The position numbers and the translations under genes are program-made. From contig OY997596.1 in assembly GCA_963921825.1 (NCBI GenBank), positions 15,939,001 to 16,003,000 of the forward strand: a DNA stretch of 64,000 nt. The letters are read 5' to 3'. Source of the DNA: Erodium maritimum (taxonomy: Eukaryota; Streptophyta; Magnoliopsida; Geraniales; Geraniaceae). The notes under the pieces were generated by a model. It did not search any database. It saw only the letters and a program-made list of their open reading frames with translations, and was not told where the DNA came from. This document shows positions 54,376 through 64,000 of the stretch, piece by piece. The stretch's first letter is position 1; each line of letters starts with the position of its first letter.

Positions 54376-55586
54376 GATTGGTATCATAGCTCCAGGTTTC
54401 ACACCTCGGACCGCACGTCAATTAGGTGGGAGAGTCGAGTTAGTAAAGTCCTTTCTTGCGTTGGGCACGCAAGTCGGAAATCGTGTGTAGACTTGTTAGG
54501 ACTTGAGTCTTGTGTTTTGTTATGTGCTTGTGCAATACGGGGTTACTGGCACAGTGTTTGTGTGTTGCTGCGTGAAATGTTTTTAAACTGTTGCGACTCG
54601 ACTCAGGAGCGCTCCTGTAGTCGAGCGTGACAGTGTTGATATCAAGTGGGTACAATGTAGTTCGGGGACGCCTGGACCGGGTTGTAACTACTTGATGTCA
54701 AGAAATGAGACTTTTAATGGAGTGGAAAAAGTTTTAAAATTGGTTGGCCCTGTGGGCGTGTGTGACTTTGGTTGGCCCGGTGGGCGTGTCTTGTTGTCGC
54801 TTGGCCGTGTTGGCTTATGATTGAGGTCGGTCATGAGTTGTCTTACGTGTGTTTTGTGTTTGGTGGTCGTTTCTCTGCGACGTACTAATGTACGGGTCGC
54901 TATTAGCCGGGAAAGTTACGGATACCCTAGGGCAGACATAGCGAGTGTAAGTAGTGCGAAATTATCACCGCTACGAAATCGGGGTCACTGGTTTGGGCCG
55001 GAAGGTGAAATGGGCAAGACTGAGTACCGGCCCGGTAGGTGAGACGGAACGGTTTGGGTGCCGGCCCGGAAAGGGGCACGGCAAGGGTTGGGCGCCGGCC
55101 TGGTAAGGGGCCCGGCACGGCTTATACGCCGGCCCGGTAAGGGGCTCGGCACGGTTGGGACGCCGGCCCGGTAAAGGGCCCGGCACGACTTGGGTGCCGA
55201 CCCGGTAAGGGGCACGACACGGTCCTTGTGCCGGCCCGGTATGGGGCACGTCTCGGCCTGGTTACCAGCCCGGAGTGTGGCACGGCCTGGGTCGTGTGCC
55301 GGCCTAGTCCAGTGAGTCGCTTTCAATTTTCTTTGGTTGTTGTTTTTTCGCTGTGTGGTTAGGTATGTCATCGCGGGTTTTGATGCACGTTGGTGCGGTC
55401 TCTCTGAGGTTTCTCTTACTAATACTAATATTTAAAGTATTAATAGCGTGAGCGGTGTGACGTATTAGTGATAAGCACGCTAGAGTAAACGTAGACCGTG
55501 TGAACGTTAGTGTAATTGAACTTGTTGTTTTTTTATGAGTTCGCAAACTGAACGTTTGCGTGTATCCGTGCAGAGGATACTGACTT
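54376..55586 (+). repeat. Chromovirus leader with GC-rich tandem repeats
   Basis: After the primer site, about 55020-55310 holds roughly nine units of about 33 bp built on GCCGGCCCGGTAAGGGGC with GGCACGG. Antisense frames across it are repeat artefacts. Confidence 0.8.
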
Positions 55587-56890
55587 ATGGCTCGCGGTAG
55601 ACGCGGACGAGCAGCGGGAACACGGGGTCGGGCGCCCACGCGAGGCCGGCGGGGACGGTCAGCGAGGACACCGGGAAGGGTGCCAACCGTTGAGCCCGCC
55701 GAGTACGCGGAGGCGCAGGGCACTCCTATCGTAGAAGACAGGAGAAGCGACGCGGGACCGTCTACAGGCACACCCAGTGTTCCGCCGGTCGCGGACCCTC
55801 CCGTTATGACTGTCCTGGATGAGCTGACCAGGACAGTCCAGAGTTTGGTGGCGGTCATCGCCAGCCGAGAGTCGGCTTCACCAGCTCCAGAGGCAGCCGC
55901 GGTCCCAGTGAGGCCCGGTCAGGCAGAGGATCACACAGCCCGGACCCTACTAGTCTTCCTAAAGCTAGGGATACCCATCTTTGTCGGGGAGCCGAACCCC
56001 GACCTAGCCGAGAGGTGGCTAGAGCAGGTCACGCGGGACCTGGATACTTCAGGTATCGAAGATGGCCGCCACATAGTGTCCTTCGCAGCTCACCAGCTGA
56101 GAGACAGCGCCTACCACTGGTGGGGTGTGTGAAGGACACGGTCGGGCACGACTACGACATCTTCCAGGAGGTGTTTCCGGCGTAGTACTTTCCCGAGTCG
56201 GCTCGGTTGGAGCGACATCGGCAGTTTCTAGACCTGGAGCAGGGGGGATGACAGTGGCGGAATACGAGGCCAGATTCACGGCCTTGACCAGATTCGCGCC
56301 GGAGATGGTGATGACCGAGCAGAACCGTTGCCTGCGGTTCGAGGGGGGGACTGAGACTGGTGATTCGGGATAAGGTCCTCGCCTTGAGGCTGTAGAGGTA
56401 TACAGATCTTGTGGACACCGCGTCGGCGGTGGAGACGGGCGTCCGGGATGCGGCCAGGACCCGTGAGATCCGACAGCGGCCGACCAGCTTTGCAGGCCCG
56501 TCCGAGTCACGAGACTTGAGGAGGCAGAGGACCACGGGGTTCTTCCGACTACCGACTAATCAGGGTGGAGCGAGACAGCGGGGGTCAGTGGCATCAGTTG
56601 GGCCAGTCGCGTCAGAGAGGGCGCCGATGTGCTTTACCTGCGGGCAGCGAGGCCACTTCCGTCGCGAGTGTCCGATGGGAGGAGGGCCCACGACGCTGCC
56701 AGCGACCAGCCGGACGAGCCAGGGCACGGAATCGAGAGCCGATGAGATTGGCTGTTTCCGATGCGGCCGGGTTGGGCACACCATTGCATGGTGCCGTGAG
56801 CCGTCGAGGGCAACGTCAGCGCAGCGACCGCAGCAGTCGTGTACAGTACAGTCGCCCAGGGGTCGTCCTCGTCAGAGTTAGCAGGCGAGG
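55587..56890 (+). pseudogene. Chromovirus gag, fossil
   Basis: Starts M-A-R-G-R-R-G-R. A capsid-like part (near 55960-56130, F-V-G-E-P-N-P, W-L-E-Q-V) is followed by two CCHC knuckles (about 56632 and 56752: C-F-T-C-G, C-F-R-C-G). Broken. Confidence 0.85.
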
Positions 56891-56999
56891 CTGTCACAGC
56901 CTTCTACGAGCGCACCGATTCCGAGACAGCAGCAGAGTCATGGGTATTCAACAGCCAGTGCGCCGGGTCAGAGGCAGCAGGCCTTGCAGGGGAGAGTGT

Positions 57000-59900
57000 A
57001 TGCAGTCACCGACTCCAGAGCCCCAGGACCTAGCACGTACCGCGAGACCATCCAGGGTACGTGTTTATTGTATCATTTATGGGCGTTATTCTTATTTTAT
57101 ACCGGGGTGTCGCACTCTTTTATTTCGTCGGGTTGTGCTGAGAGGTTGGGGTTGAGCTTAGAGCCGTTGAGTCCACCCTTATGCCTGGACACCCCAGTTG
57201 GGGGTGGTGTATCGTTGACTAGGGTATGTCGTGCCTGTGAGATTAGAGTCGCAGACTGTCCTTGCCCTGGTGATCTTCTCGTGCTGGGAATGACGACCTT
57301 TGATGTGATCTTGGGAATGGATTGGTTGTCGAGGTACCGAGCCAATATCGGTTGCTACAGGCAACGAGTGACAGTGTCAGTGGGCGGTACGAAGGTGACG
57401 TGTGTTCTGGGTAGTAAGAGCGGGGTCCTCCTGTCGGCGTTGTCCGCAGATGAGGAAGTATCGGCTGTGCGGAGCCGAGAGTTACCGAGAGTGGTATGCG
57501 AGTTCCCTGATGTCTTTCCTGAGGAGTTGAGCGGGTTGCCACCGGTTCGTGAGGTGGAGTTCGGGATTGACCTGGTGCCGGGAACGGCGGCGATATCGAT
57601 GGCGCCTTACAGGTTTGCGCCGACAGAGTTGACTGAGCTGAAGCGTCACCTAGAGGAGCTTCAGCAGAAGGGGTTTATCCGTCCGAGTGTATCGCCGTGG
57701 GGAGCACCAACACTTTTCGTGAAGAAGAAGAGTGGAGAGCTACGGATGTGTATAGATTACCGGAAGCTGAACCGGGTTACGGTGAAGAACCGATAACCGA
57801 TGCCGAGGATCGATGACTTGTTCGACCAGTTGAGAGGGTCGACCTACTTCTCAAAAATCGATCTGCGATCCGGGTATTATCAGTTGCGAGTCCGTGAGGG
57901 GGACGTCGCAAAGACTACATTCCGGACACGCTATGGGCACTACGAGTTCCTGGTGATGCCATTCAGACTGACGAATGACCTGCAGCGTTCATGGACCTGA
58001 TGAACAGCATCTTCCGGCCGTACTTAGATCAGTTTGTGGTGGTGTTCGTGGACGACATCCTGATCTACTCGCAGAACGAGGCGGCGCATAAGTCACATCT
58101 AAGGGCTGTTCTGACACTATTGCGCGAGCATCAGCTATATGCCAACCTGAAGAAGTGTGAGTTCTGGCTCGCTGAGGTGAAATTCCTCGGTCACATCGTG
58201 TCCCGTGACGGTATCCTGGTCGATCCTTCGAAGATCGACGCGGTCTCGAAGTGGACACGGCCCACGAGTGTCTTCGAGATCCACAGCTTTCTGGGGTTGC
58301 CAGGCTATTATCGGCGATTCGTCCCGGACTTTGGGCGACTAGCCGCGCCGATGACTCTGCTAACGCGCAAAGGAACCGGATTTGTGTGGATGGAGGACTG
58401 TGAACGGGCATTCACGGAGTTGAAGACTCGGCTGACTACCGCTCCAGTATTAGTGGTGCCCGAGCGAGGGATCGGGTATGATGTCTACTGTGATGCGTCT
58501 GGAGAGGGACTGGGCTGCGTACTGATGCAGTTGGGCAGAGTTGTGGCTTATGGCTCCAGGCAGTTAAAGACGCACGAGCGCAACTATCCTACCCACGACT
58601 TGGAGCTAGCAGCAATCATGTTTGCGCTTAAGGGCTGGCGATATTATCTTTATGGCGAGGGGTTTCAGGTGTTCTCGGATCACAAGAGCCTTGAGTACAT
58701 ATTTTCCTAGCGAGACCTGAACATGCGCCAGCGGCGGTGGATGGAGCTACTCGAGGAGTACGACTTCGAGCTACGCTACCATCCGGGTAAGGTGAACGTG
58801 GTCGCAGACGCCTTGAGTAGGAAGTCAGTTCCGAGCCTCGCCAGCATATCAGCCCGAGAGTGGGACATGATGGGGAGCTGAGCACGTTCGGGCTTGAACT
58901 AGAGGAGGTTACTGGTGACATGGCCATGTGCTCATTAGTGGCTCAGCCCTCGCTGCTTGCTCGAGTATTGGAAGCGCAGTCGGACGACGTCGAGACGTCA
59001 GAGATCCGAGAGAGGGTCATCAACGGCGACGAGATAATAGGTTGGGAGATTAGTACAGATTGGGGGCTACGGTACCGAGGAGGGTTGTTCGTGCTGGGCA
59101 ACTGTAGGGACGACGTGTTGCGAGAGGCACATCATTCGCGTCTTACAGTGCACCCGGGGGGCACCAAGATGTACCGTGACCTCAGACGGCACTTCTGGTG
59201 GCGCGGGATGCGGAGAGCAGTCGCAGAGTTTGTGTCGAGATGTCTCGTCTGTCAGCAGGTGAAGGCCGAGCATCAGCGTCCCGCAGGATTGTTACAGCCA
59301 CTACCGATTGCTCAGTGGAAGTGGGAGCACATTACGATGGACTTCGAGTGTGGACTACCGAGATCGTCGAAGGGAAACGACGCCGTATGGGTGGTAGTCG
59401 ACCGGTTGACCAAGTCGGCCCATTTCCTGGCTATGAGGATGATTGATCCGGTCGACAAGTTGAGCAACTTGTATATTCAGGAGGTAGTACGGCTCCATGG
59501 GGTCCCGGTGTCGATAGAGTCTGTAGAAAACGTTGGGGACCGAAGTTCTACTCAGTACCGCACATCATCCCCAGACAGACGGTCAGTCCGAGCACACTAT
59601 TAAGATCTTGGAGGACATGCTACGAGCATGTGTGCTGGATTTCAGGGGATCATGGGAGACCCACCTGCCGTTGGTCGAGTTCGCCTACAACAACAGCTAC
59701 CAGGCCAGTATTGGGATGGCACCGTTCGAAGCGTTGTATGGGAGGCCGTGTCGATCGCTAGTGTGTTGGGCAGAGGTGGGGGACAAGAGTCTACTGGGGC
59801 CAGATCTCGTCAGAGAGACGACAACGAAGGTCGCGCTGATACGCGATCGGTTGAGGATCGCGCAGAGTCGGCAGAAGAGTTATGCCGACAGGCGACGTCG

Positions 59901-60340
59901 ACCTCTTGAGTTTGCAGTCGGGGATCACATGTTCCTGAAGGTGAGCCCTAGAAAGGGGCTGGTACGGTTCAGACGCAGCGGGGGCAAGTTGGCTCCGCGG
60001 TACATTGGGCCGTTCGAGATCTTGGGCAGAGTGGGAGCCGTGGCCTATCGTCTGGTGTTGTCACCGCAACTTGGGAGAGTCCATAACGTCTTCCACGTGT
60101 CCCAGTTGCGGCAGTACAACGCAGACCCCTCCCACGTCATTGAGTGGACAGATATCGAGGTGGCTGACGATGTCTCCTATGAGGAGCAGCCGGTTCGGAT
60201 CATGGACACACGGGAGCAGGTCCTGCGGGGAGGCAATATTATCCGCCTGGTGCGAGTGCAGTGGAAGCATCACGAGGTTCGCGCGAAGTATCCTGCCTTG
60301 TTCGTTTCCCGAGGTACGTCTGTTTTAAATTTCGTGGGCG
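57000..60340 (+). pseudogene. Chromovirus pol (protease, RT, RNase H, integrase, chromodomain-like end), fossil
   Basis: Protease about 57060-57330 (I-L-G-M-D-W-L). Reverse transcriptase about 57540-58250 ([18 protein letters not shown]). RNase H about 58380-58690 (D-A-S-G-E-G-L-G). Integrase about 59100-60000 (an H-H then C-L-V-C zinc part, M-D-F catalytic start, later G-R-P-C). A GPF/Y-type block (G-P-F-E-I-L) and a chromodomain-like end lie near 60150-60310. Broken at several places. Confidence 0.88.
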
Positions 60341-60363
60341 AAATTCCTTTAAGGGGGGTAGAT

Positions 60364-63186
60364 TGTAAGAACCACTCCCGGTCAACGACAGTCAAACTTG
60401 CGAAAAACAGGAAAATTTAAAATTTTTAAGACAGACACTTAAATTAACCTAAATTGACCCCGAGGGTCATACCGGACTTAAGTTGACCCCGATATCGACC
60501 AAAATGACTTCCGGGGGACTCAGGGCAACTTTCAGATCAGTTTGGGAAATGTTGACTTTTCGCTGGAAAAGTCAACCGAGCAACGTTTTGGTCCATTCGA
60601 GGACCGTTTTGGATCCAAAAAGCTTAGCCGTCATCGCAGCGGTCTTAGTTGAGCCGTTTCCTTGTAGCCCGCCAAGTTCCGTAATTTCTTGGAAAAAGTG
60701 CCCGTTCGGGGCCCGAAACGTCCGATTTTCGCGAATCTGATTGGAAAATATCAAGTAGATATTTTCCAAAGGGTGTGGGACCCACCTTGCCACTTGTCAA
60801 CCAAGTGGTGGTGTTAGGTCTTGGGGGGAAAATGAAAGGGAGAGTACAAGGGGGGTTCGGCCAAGGCGTAAAACAAAGAGAAAAAAAAATAGAAAAAGGG
60901 AAGAGAGAGTTAGAGAGAGAAGGAGAAGAAGGACGAGAGAAGCTAGGGCTTGGTTGCCACTATTCACGTCATCCATCCATTGGATCGTCTCAAGGCTAGG
61001 AGGAAGTGCACTCCCCTCGTCTTCCTCTTTGGTAAGAACCGAACCGATCGTTGTTTTGATAATTTTCACATGTTAGGGTTTGGTTATAATTGATGAGTTA
61101 GGGTTGTAGTGAGGTTGGGAGAATTGTTGGAGACGTTTGGAGGTGTTTGGAGGCGAATATGCACGTTTTCCGGTGACCGGAAGCTCGGGAAGAGCTCCGG
61201 CCACCATGGGCGGTGGCCGGCCGGCCATGGGGTGGCTGGCCGGAGTTGGGACCAGCCACCACCATGGTGGCCGAGCCCCCATTGAAACCCTAGGGCCCAC
61301 GGCCAAGTGGTTCGGGTGGGGCCCACGTGCTCGGGTGCTCGGTTTTAGTGTTCGGGTGGTTTAAAACGTTCCCCGGACCATTTATCCTTAACCGAATTGA
61401 AATTTGGAATTAAATTGGAAAAGTTGTAATTAACGGGTTTTAGAAACTTTAAACGTTAATTAATCGACTCGGAAGTCGGAATTCGATTCCGTCAAGTACA
61501 TTGGGATCCTTGAATTATTCTAAGACCGTAGAAACGAAAACGGGGACTTTTGGAGCCCCGGAAGGCCATTTATAAAACCCGGGCAGATTCGCCATGTCGG
61601 GCGAATCGGACCTTTACGGGTCCTTTATTGACAATGTCGAGTAATTGGGAAGTTTGGGAGTGATCGACATTGTCGGGGTTACGTTTGGGCGCTAAGTTTA
61701 TTGAATTTCGGATTATTCATACTAGTTTAAAAGTGCCTTAAATTTGTGTTCTCTTAGATCGTGCTGCGGACCGAGGCAAAGGGAAACTAGGCGAGTGACT
61801 GCAATCGCGCTGAGGCTTAGCTGGGCACTTTTAGAGGACTTATACGAGGTAGGGAAAAGTAGCCGGATCTCGGCCCTGACTAGGGAAAGTTAACTGTAGA
61901 ATTGCATGTGACACCGGGGTGTCGTGGGTTAATTAGGTTATCAAATATTAGAAAAGCATGATACGGGAACGTAGAAATTATTGGGAATGCATGTGACACT
62001 TAGTAGTGTCGTAGGAGCAGAGAACTTAGCGATATTAGAATTACTAGAGGCATATGACCATGCCCAGAGGTTGTTTGTGTAAATTGAGTTTTGGGTGGCC
62101 ATGATAGCCCGTGTTACTATTGTTGAGTTTTGGGTGGCCATGAGAGCCCGTGTTATTATTGTTGAGTTTTGGGTGGCCATGAGAGCCCGTGTTATTGTTG
62201 TTGAGTCTTGGGTGGCCGTGAGTGCCTGTGGGGTTGTGAACCCGTACTTTACCGTTGGTGTCTTGGGTGGCCATGAGGGCCCGTAGGGTTGTTGAACCCG
62301 TGTTTTGTTGTTGGTGTCTTGGTGGCCTTGAGTGCCTGTGGAGTTGGGACTGGTGTCGTTACTATCTATTGAACTTTGTTTGTGATTGTGTTTGGTTACT
62401 TGATCATGGTGGAGGTTGTGTGGTGTAGCTAGCCTCCCGACTGGGATAGGGAGAAGCGGAGGGGTTGTGGGCTAGCTCCCCGACTGGGATCGGGGGAAGG
62501 ACGCGCGGGTGTGGCTAACCACCAGACTGGGATCGGGTGAAGCGGAGAGGTTGTGGGTTAGCCTCCCGAATGGGATTGGGAGAAGTTGCGCGACAGGTCG
62601 ACCGCCTGACCTGACTGGGATCGGTAAAGGGCGAGAGACAGAGATTGGGTTACTGAGCAGCTGGTATGCGATCCTTTGTGATCTTGTCTGGTGTGCGATC
62701 CTTTGTGATCTTGGTATTGCGTGGTTGTCAGTTGTTGTTTTTCGAGGAGGTCGTCAATCGTTGTGTGGGGTCTACATCACGTGTCCGAGTGTCGAGTCGG
62801 TTGAGAAAAGTATTAGTCGTGTGTGTGTCATTTGAGTCGTTGTTGGTGTCACCGGATTTGTTTGCTAAGTATGCTGTAGTCAGTCTGTTATCTGTGGTGG
62901 TGAGCGAACGCTCACCCCTAGCTGCTTTTCCTACAGGTACAGTTCACAGGCTAGACTAGGTCAGCTTCTGAAGCTTGAAGAGCTTGAAGCGGGTTTCTGG
63001 ATTATTTTGAGTCTAGTGACGTGTACCACGTTTTTGTCCAATTGTTGGGACTTATTTTGAGATGTAATTATTATTTTGTTGAACAATTGGTGATTTTAAA
63101 GTGATTTATAAAAAGGGTTTCAAAATGGTTTATTGTTTGTAAACGTTCGCGTCCCGAGTTCGGTTTACTGAAATTGGGGCGTGACA
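60364..63186 (+). repeat. Chromovirus 3' LTR, 2.8 kb
   Basis: TGTAAGAACC...GGGGCGTGACA. Contains a minisatellite at 62090-62345 (unit about 38 bp, GGGTGGCCATGAGAGCCCGT) and a short G/C-rich repeat part at 62410-62600. Confidence 0.9.
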
Positions 63187-64000
63187 CCTCATTCAAGTTC
63201 ACAATTTCCCCCTCTAATAATTTTCTCTTGCTACCTAACAAATCTTTCAGGCATTTAGCAATTTTGGGCATACGAGTAAAAGGTTCAAGGAAAGGCATAT
63301 TAATCTCAAGTTTCTTAAAAACATTCATAAACTTTTCATGTTGATCATTAAGCTTGTTTTTCTTAATAACTGAAGGAAAGGAGGAGGTGGAGTCCAAGTT
63401 TCTGATTCAACATCGGACTCCATTACCTTCTTACCTGCGATGGGTTCCTCAACCTCTGTCCCTTTATGGTGACTCTCAACTGCAACATTTTTCTGTTGAG
63501 GAACATGTTCCTCTAGTGCTTGACTGCGAACCGACATTATGGCATTGACACTCTCCCTGGGGTTCCTTATTGTGTTGCTCGGAAGGCTTCCTAGAGCCCT
63601 GGAATTCAATAGAGCTGATATCTGCCCAATTTGGATCTCTATAGCCTGGAACCGAGCATCATTGTTCCGGTTCACTGTCTGTTGCTCCTGCACATATGCC
63701 ATGTGCAGCTCATTATCCTCCTTCATCTGTGCCATCATAGTTAGCATCATCTGCTCTAGTTTGGAGGAGGACTCTTGTGGTGGTGCATTCTGGGGCTGCT
63801 GATTCTGAGACCTCTAGTGATAACCCTGTCCTTGAGGTCTCTGTTGATAACCAGAAGAACCCTGATTCTGCCCTTGGGGTTTCCAGGCCATGTTCGGGTG
63901 GTCTTTCCATCCTGCATTGTAGGTAGAGGAGAACAGATCATAGTTTGGCTTCCTCTGGTTGCCCACAAAATTTGCAGTTTCTCCCCGAGGTTCTCCAATA
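63187..64000 (-). pseudogene. Ty3/gypsy (Athila/Tat-like) gag region, upstream half, fossil
   Basis: On the minus strand from the right edge: a gag tail rich in Gln, Gly and Asn with W-K-D-H-P-N near 63900, then the I-G-Q-I-S-A-L-L-N-S-R block near 63620, then L-K-D-L-L-G-S-K-R-K-L near 63230 leading to the insertion point. The element continues beyond the window. Broken. Confidence 0.75.

Larger units (their letters stand above)
50767..63186 (+). mobile_element. Tekay-type Ty3/gypsy chromovirus, 12.4 kb, broken
   Basis: TG...CA LTRs with the perfect target duplication CCTCA (50762-50766, 63187-63191). A Met-type primer site sits at 54379-54390 and a purine tract (AAGGGGGG, about 60351) before the 3' LTR. 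Inside, in order: repeat-rich leader, gag with two zinc knuckles, protease, reverse transcriptase, RNase H, integrase and a chromodomain-like end. The order RT-RH-IN marks gypsy, and long LTRs with this end match the Tekay (Del) clade. Several breaks are present. The shared LTR parts are about 98% alike by eye, so it is young. Confidence 0.93.

Noticed and set aside
54971-55858. Antisense Pro/Arg-rich ORFs opposite the chromovirus leader and gag
   Set aside because: Shadow of the GC-rich array and of gag in the other strand.

Overview
This is a stretch of plant nuclear DNA, most likely from a eudicot with a repeat-rich genome. Three things point to a plant: a split gene for a plant-conserved membrane protein with a zinc ribbon (NST1-like) at the left edge, plant-type transposons throughout, and retroelements primed by the initiator Met tRNA (primer site TGGTATCAGAGC or close variants in four LTR families). 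The species cannot be read from the sequence.

Layout. (1) 108-3135, minus strand: the only convincing host gene, as two exons, continuing off the left edge. (2) 4.0-17.05 kb: a degraded LINE ORF1 on the minus strand, split by a 10.6 kb CACTA (En/Spm) transposon (5632-16236, target duplication AAG) and by a 419 bp TRIM (target duplication GCCAG). The CACTA element carries a tnp2-type transposase gene with few breaks, a TnpA-like gene, and three short unrecognised ORFs facing the other way. (3) 17.2-27.6 kb: a plus-strand LINE ORF1 relic and a 1.2 kb tandem duplication. The second copy of the duplication is split by a 7.1 kb Ty1/copia element, which itself holds a 1.28 kb retroposon with a 16 bp target duplication. 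(4) 27.8-29.06 kb: a foldback element with 9 bp target duplications (Mutator-like). (5) 29.2-42.35 kb: one LINE whose first part is inverted relative to its 3' end, as twin priming leaves it. It is split by a 7.1 kb TIR element (29841-36972) holding two ORF1-only LINEs and a solo LTR, and by a second solo LTR in its reverse transcriptase region. (6) 42.7-44.7 kb: a 2.0 kb small LTR element. (7) 45.8-46.2 kb: a 433 bp MITE with a 9 bp target duplication. (8) 46.4-47.9 kb: a broken Myb/SANT-like plus NAM-associated gene of PIF/Harbinger ORF1 type. (9) 49.5-64 kb: a Ty3/gypsy gag-protease region (Athila/Tat-like) split by a 12.4 kb Tekay-type chromovirus (50767-63186, target duplication CCTCA). 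One LTR of the chromovirus contains an inverted piece of a related LTR.

Apart from the NST1-like gene, the coding stretches belong to mobile elements or their relics. Insertion order is readable from the target duplications: old LINEs were hit by DNA transposons and LTR elements, and some of those were hit again. Nothing here is a clear new host system. The most unusual items are the CACTA element's opposite-facing ORF cluster with transposase-type repeats at its internal promoter region, the foldback element with a GC-rich hairpin core, the ORF1-only LINEs with an RRM domain, and the LTR carrying an inverted LTR fragment.
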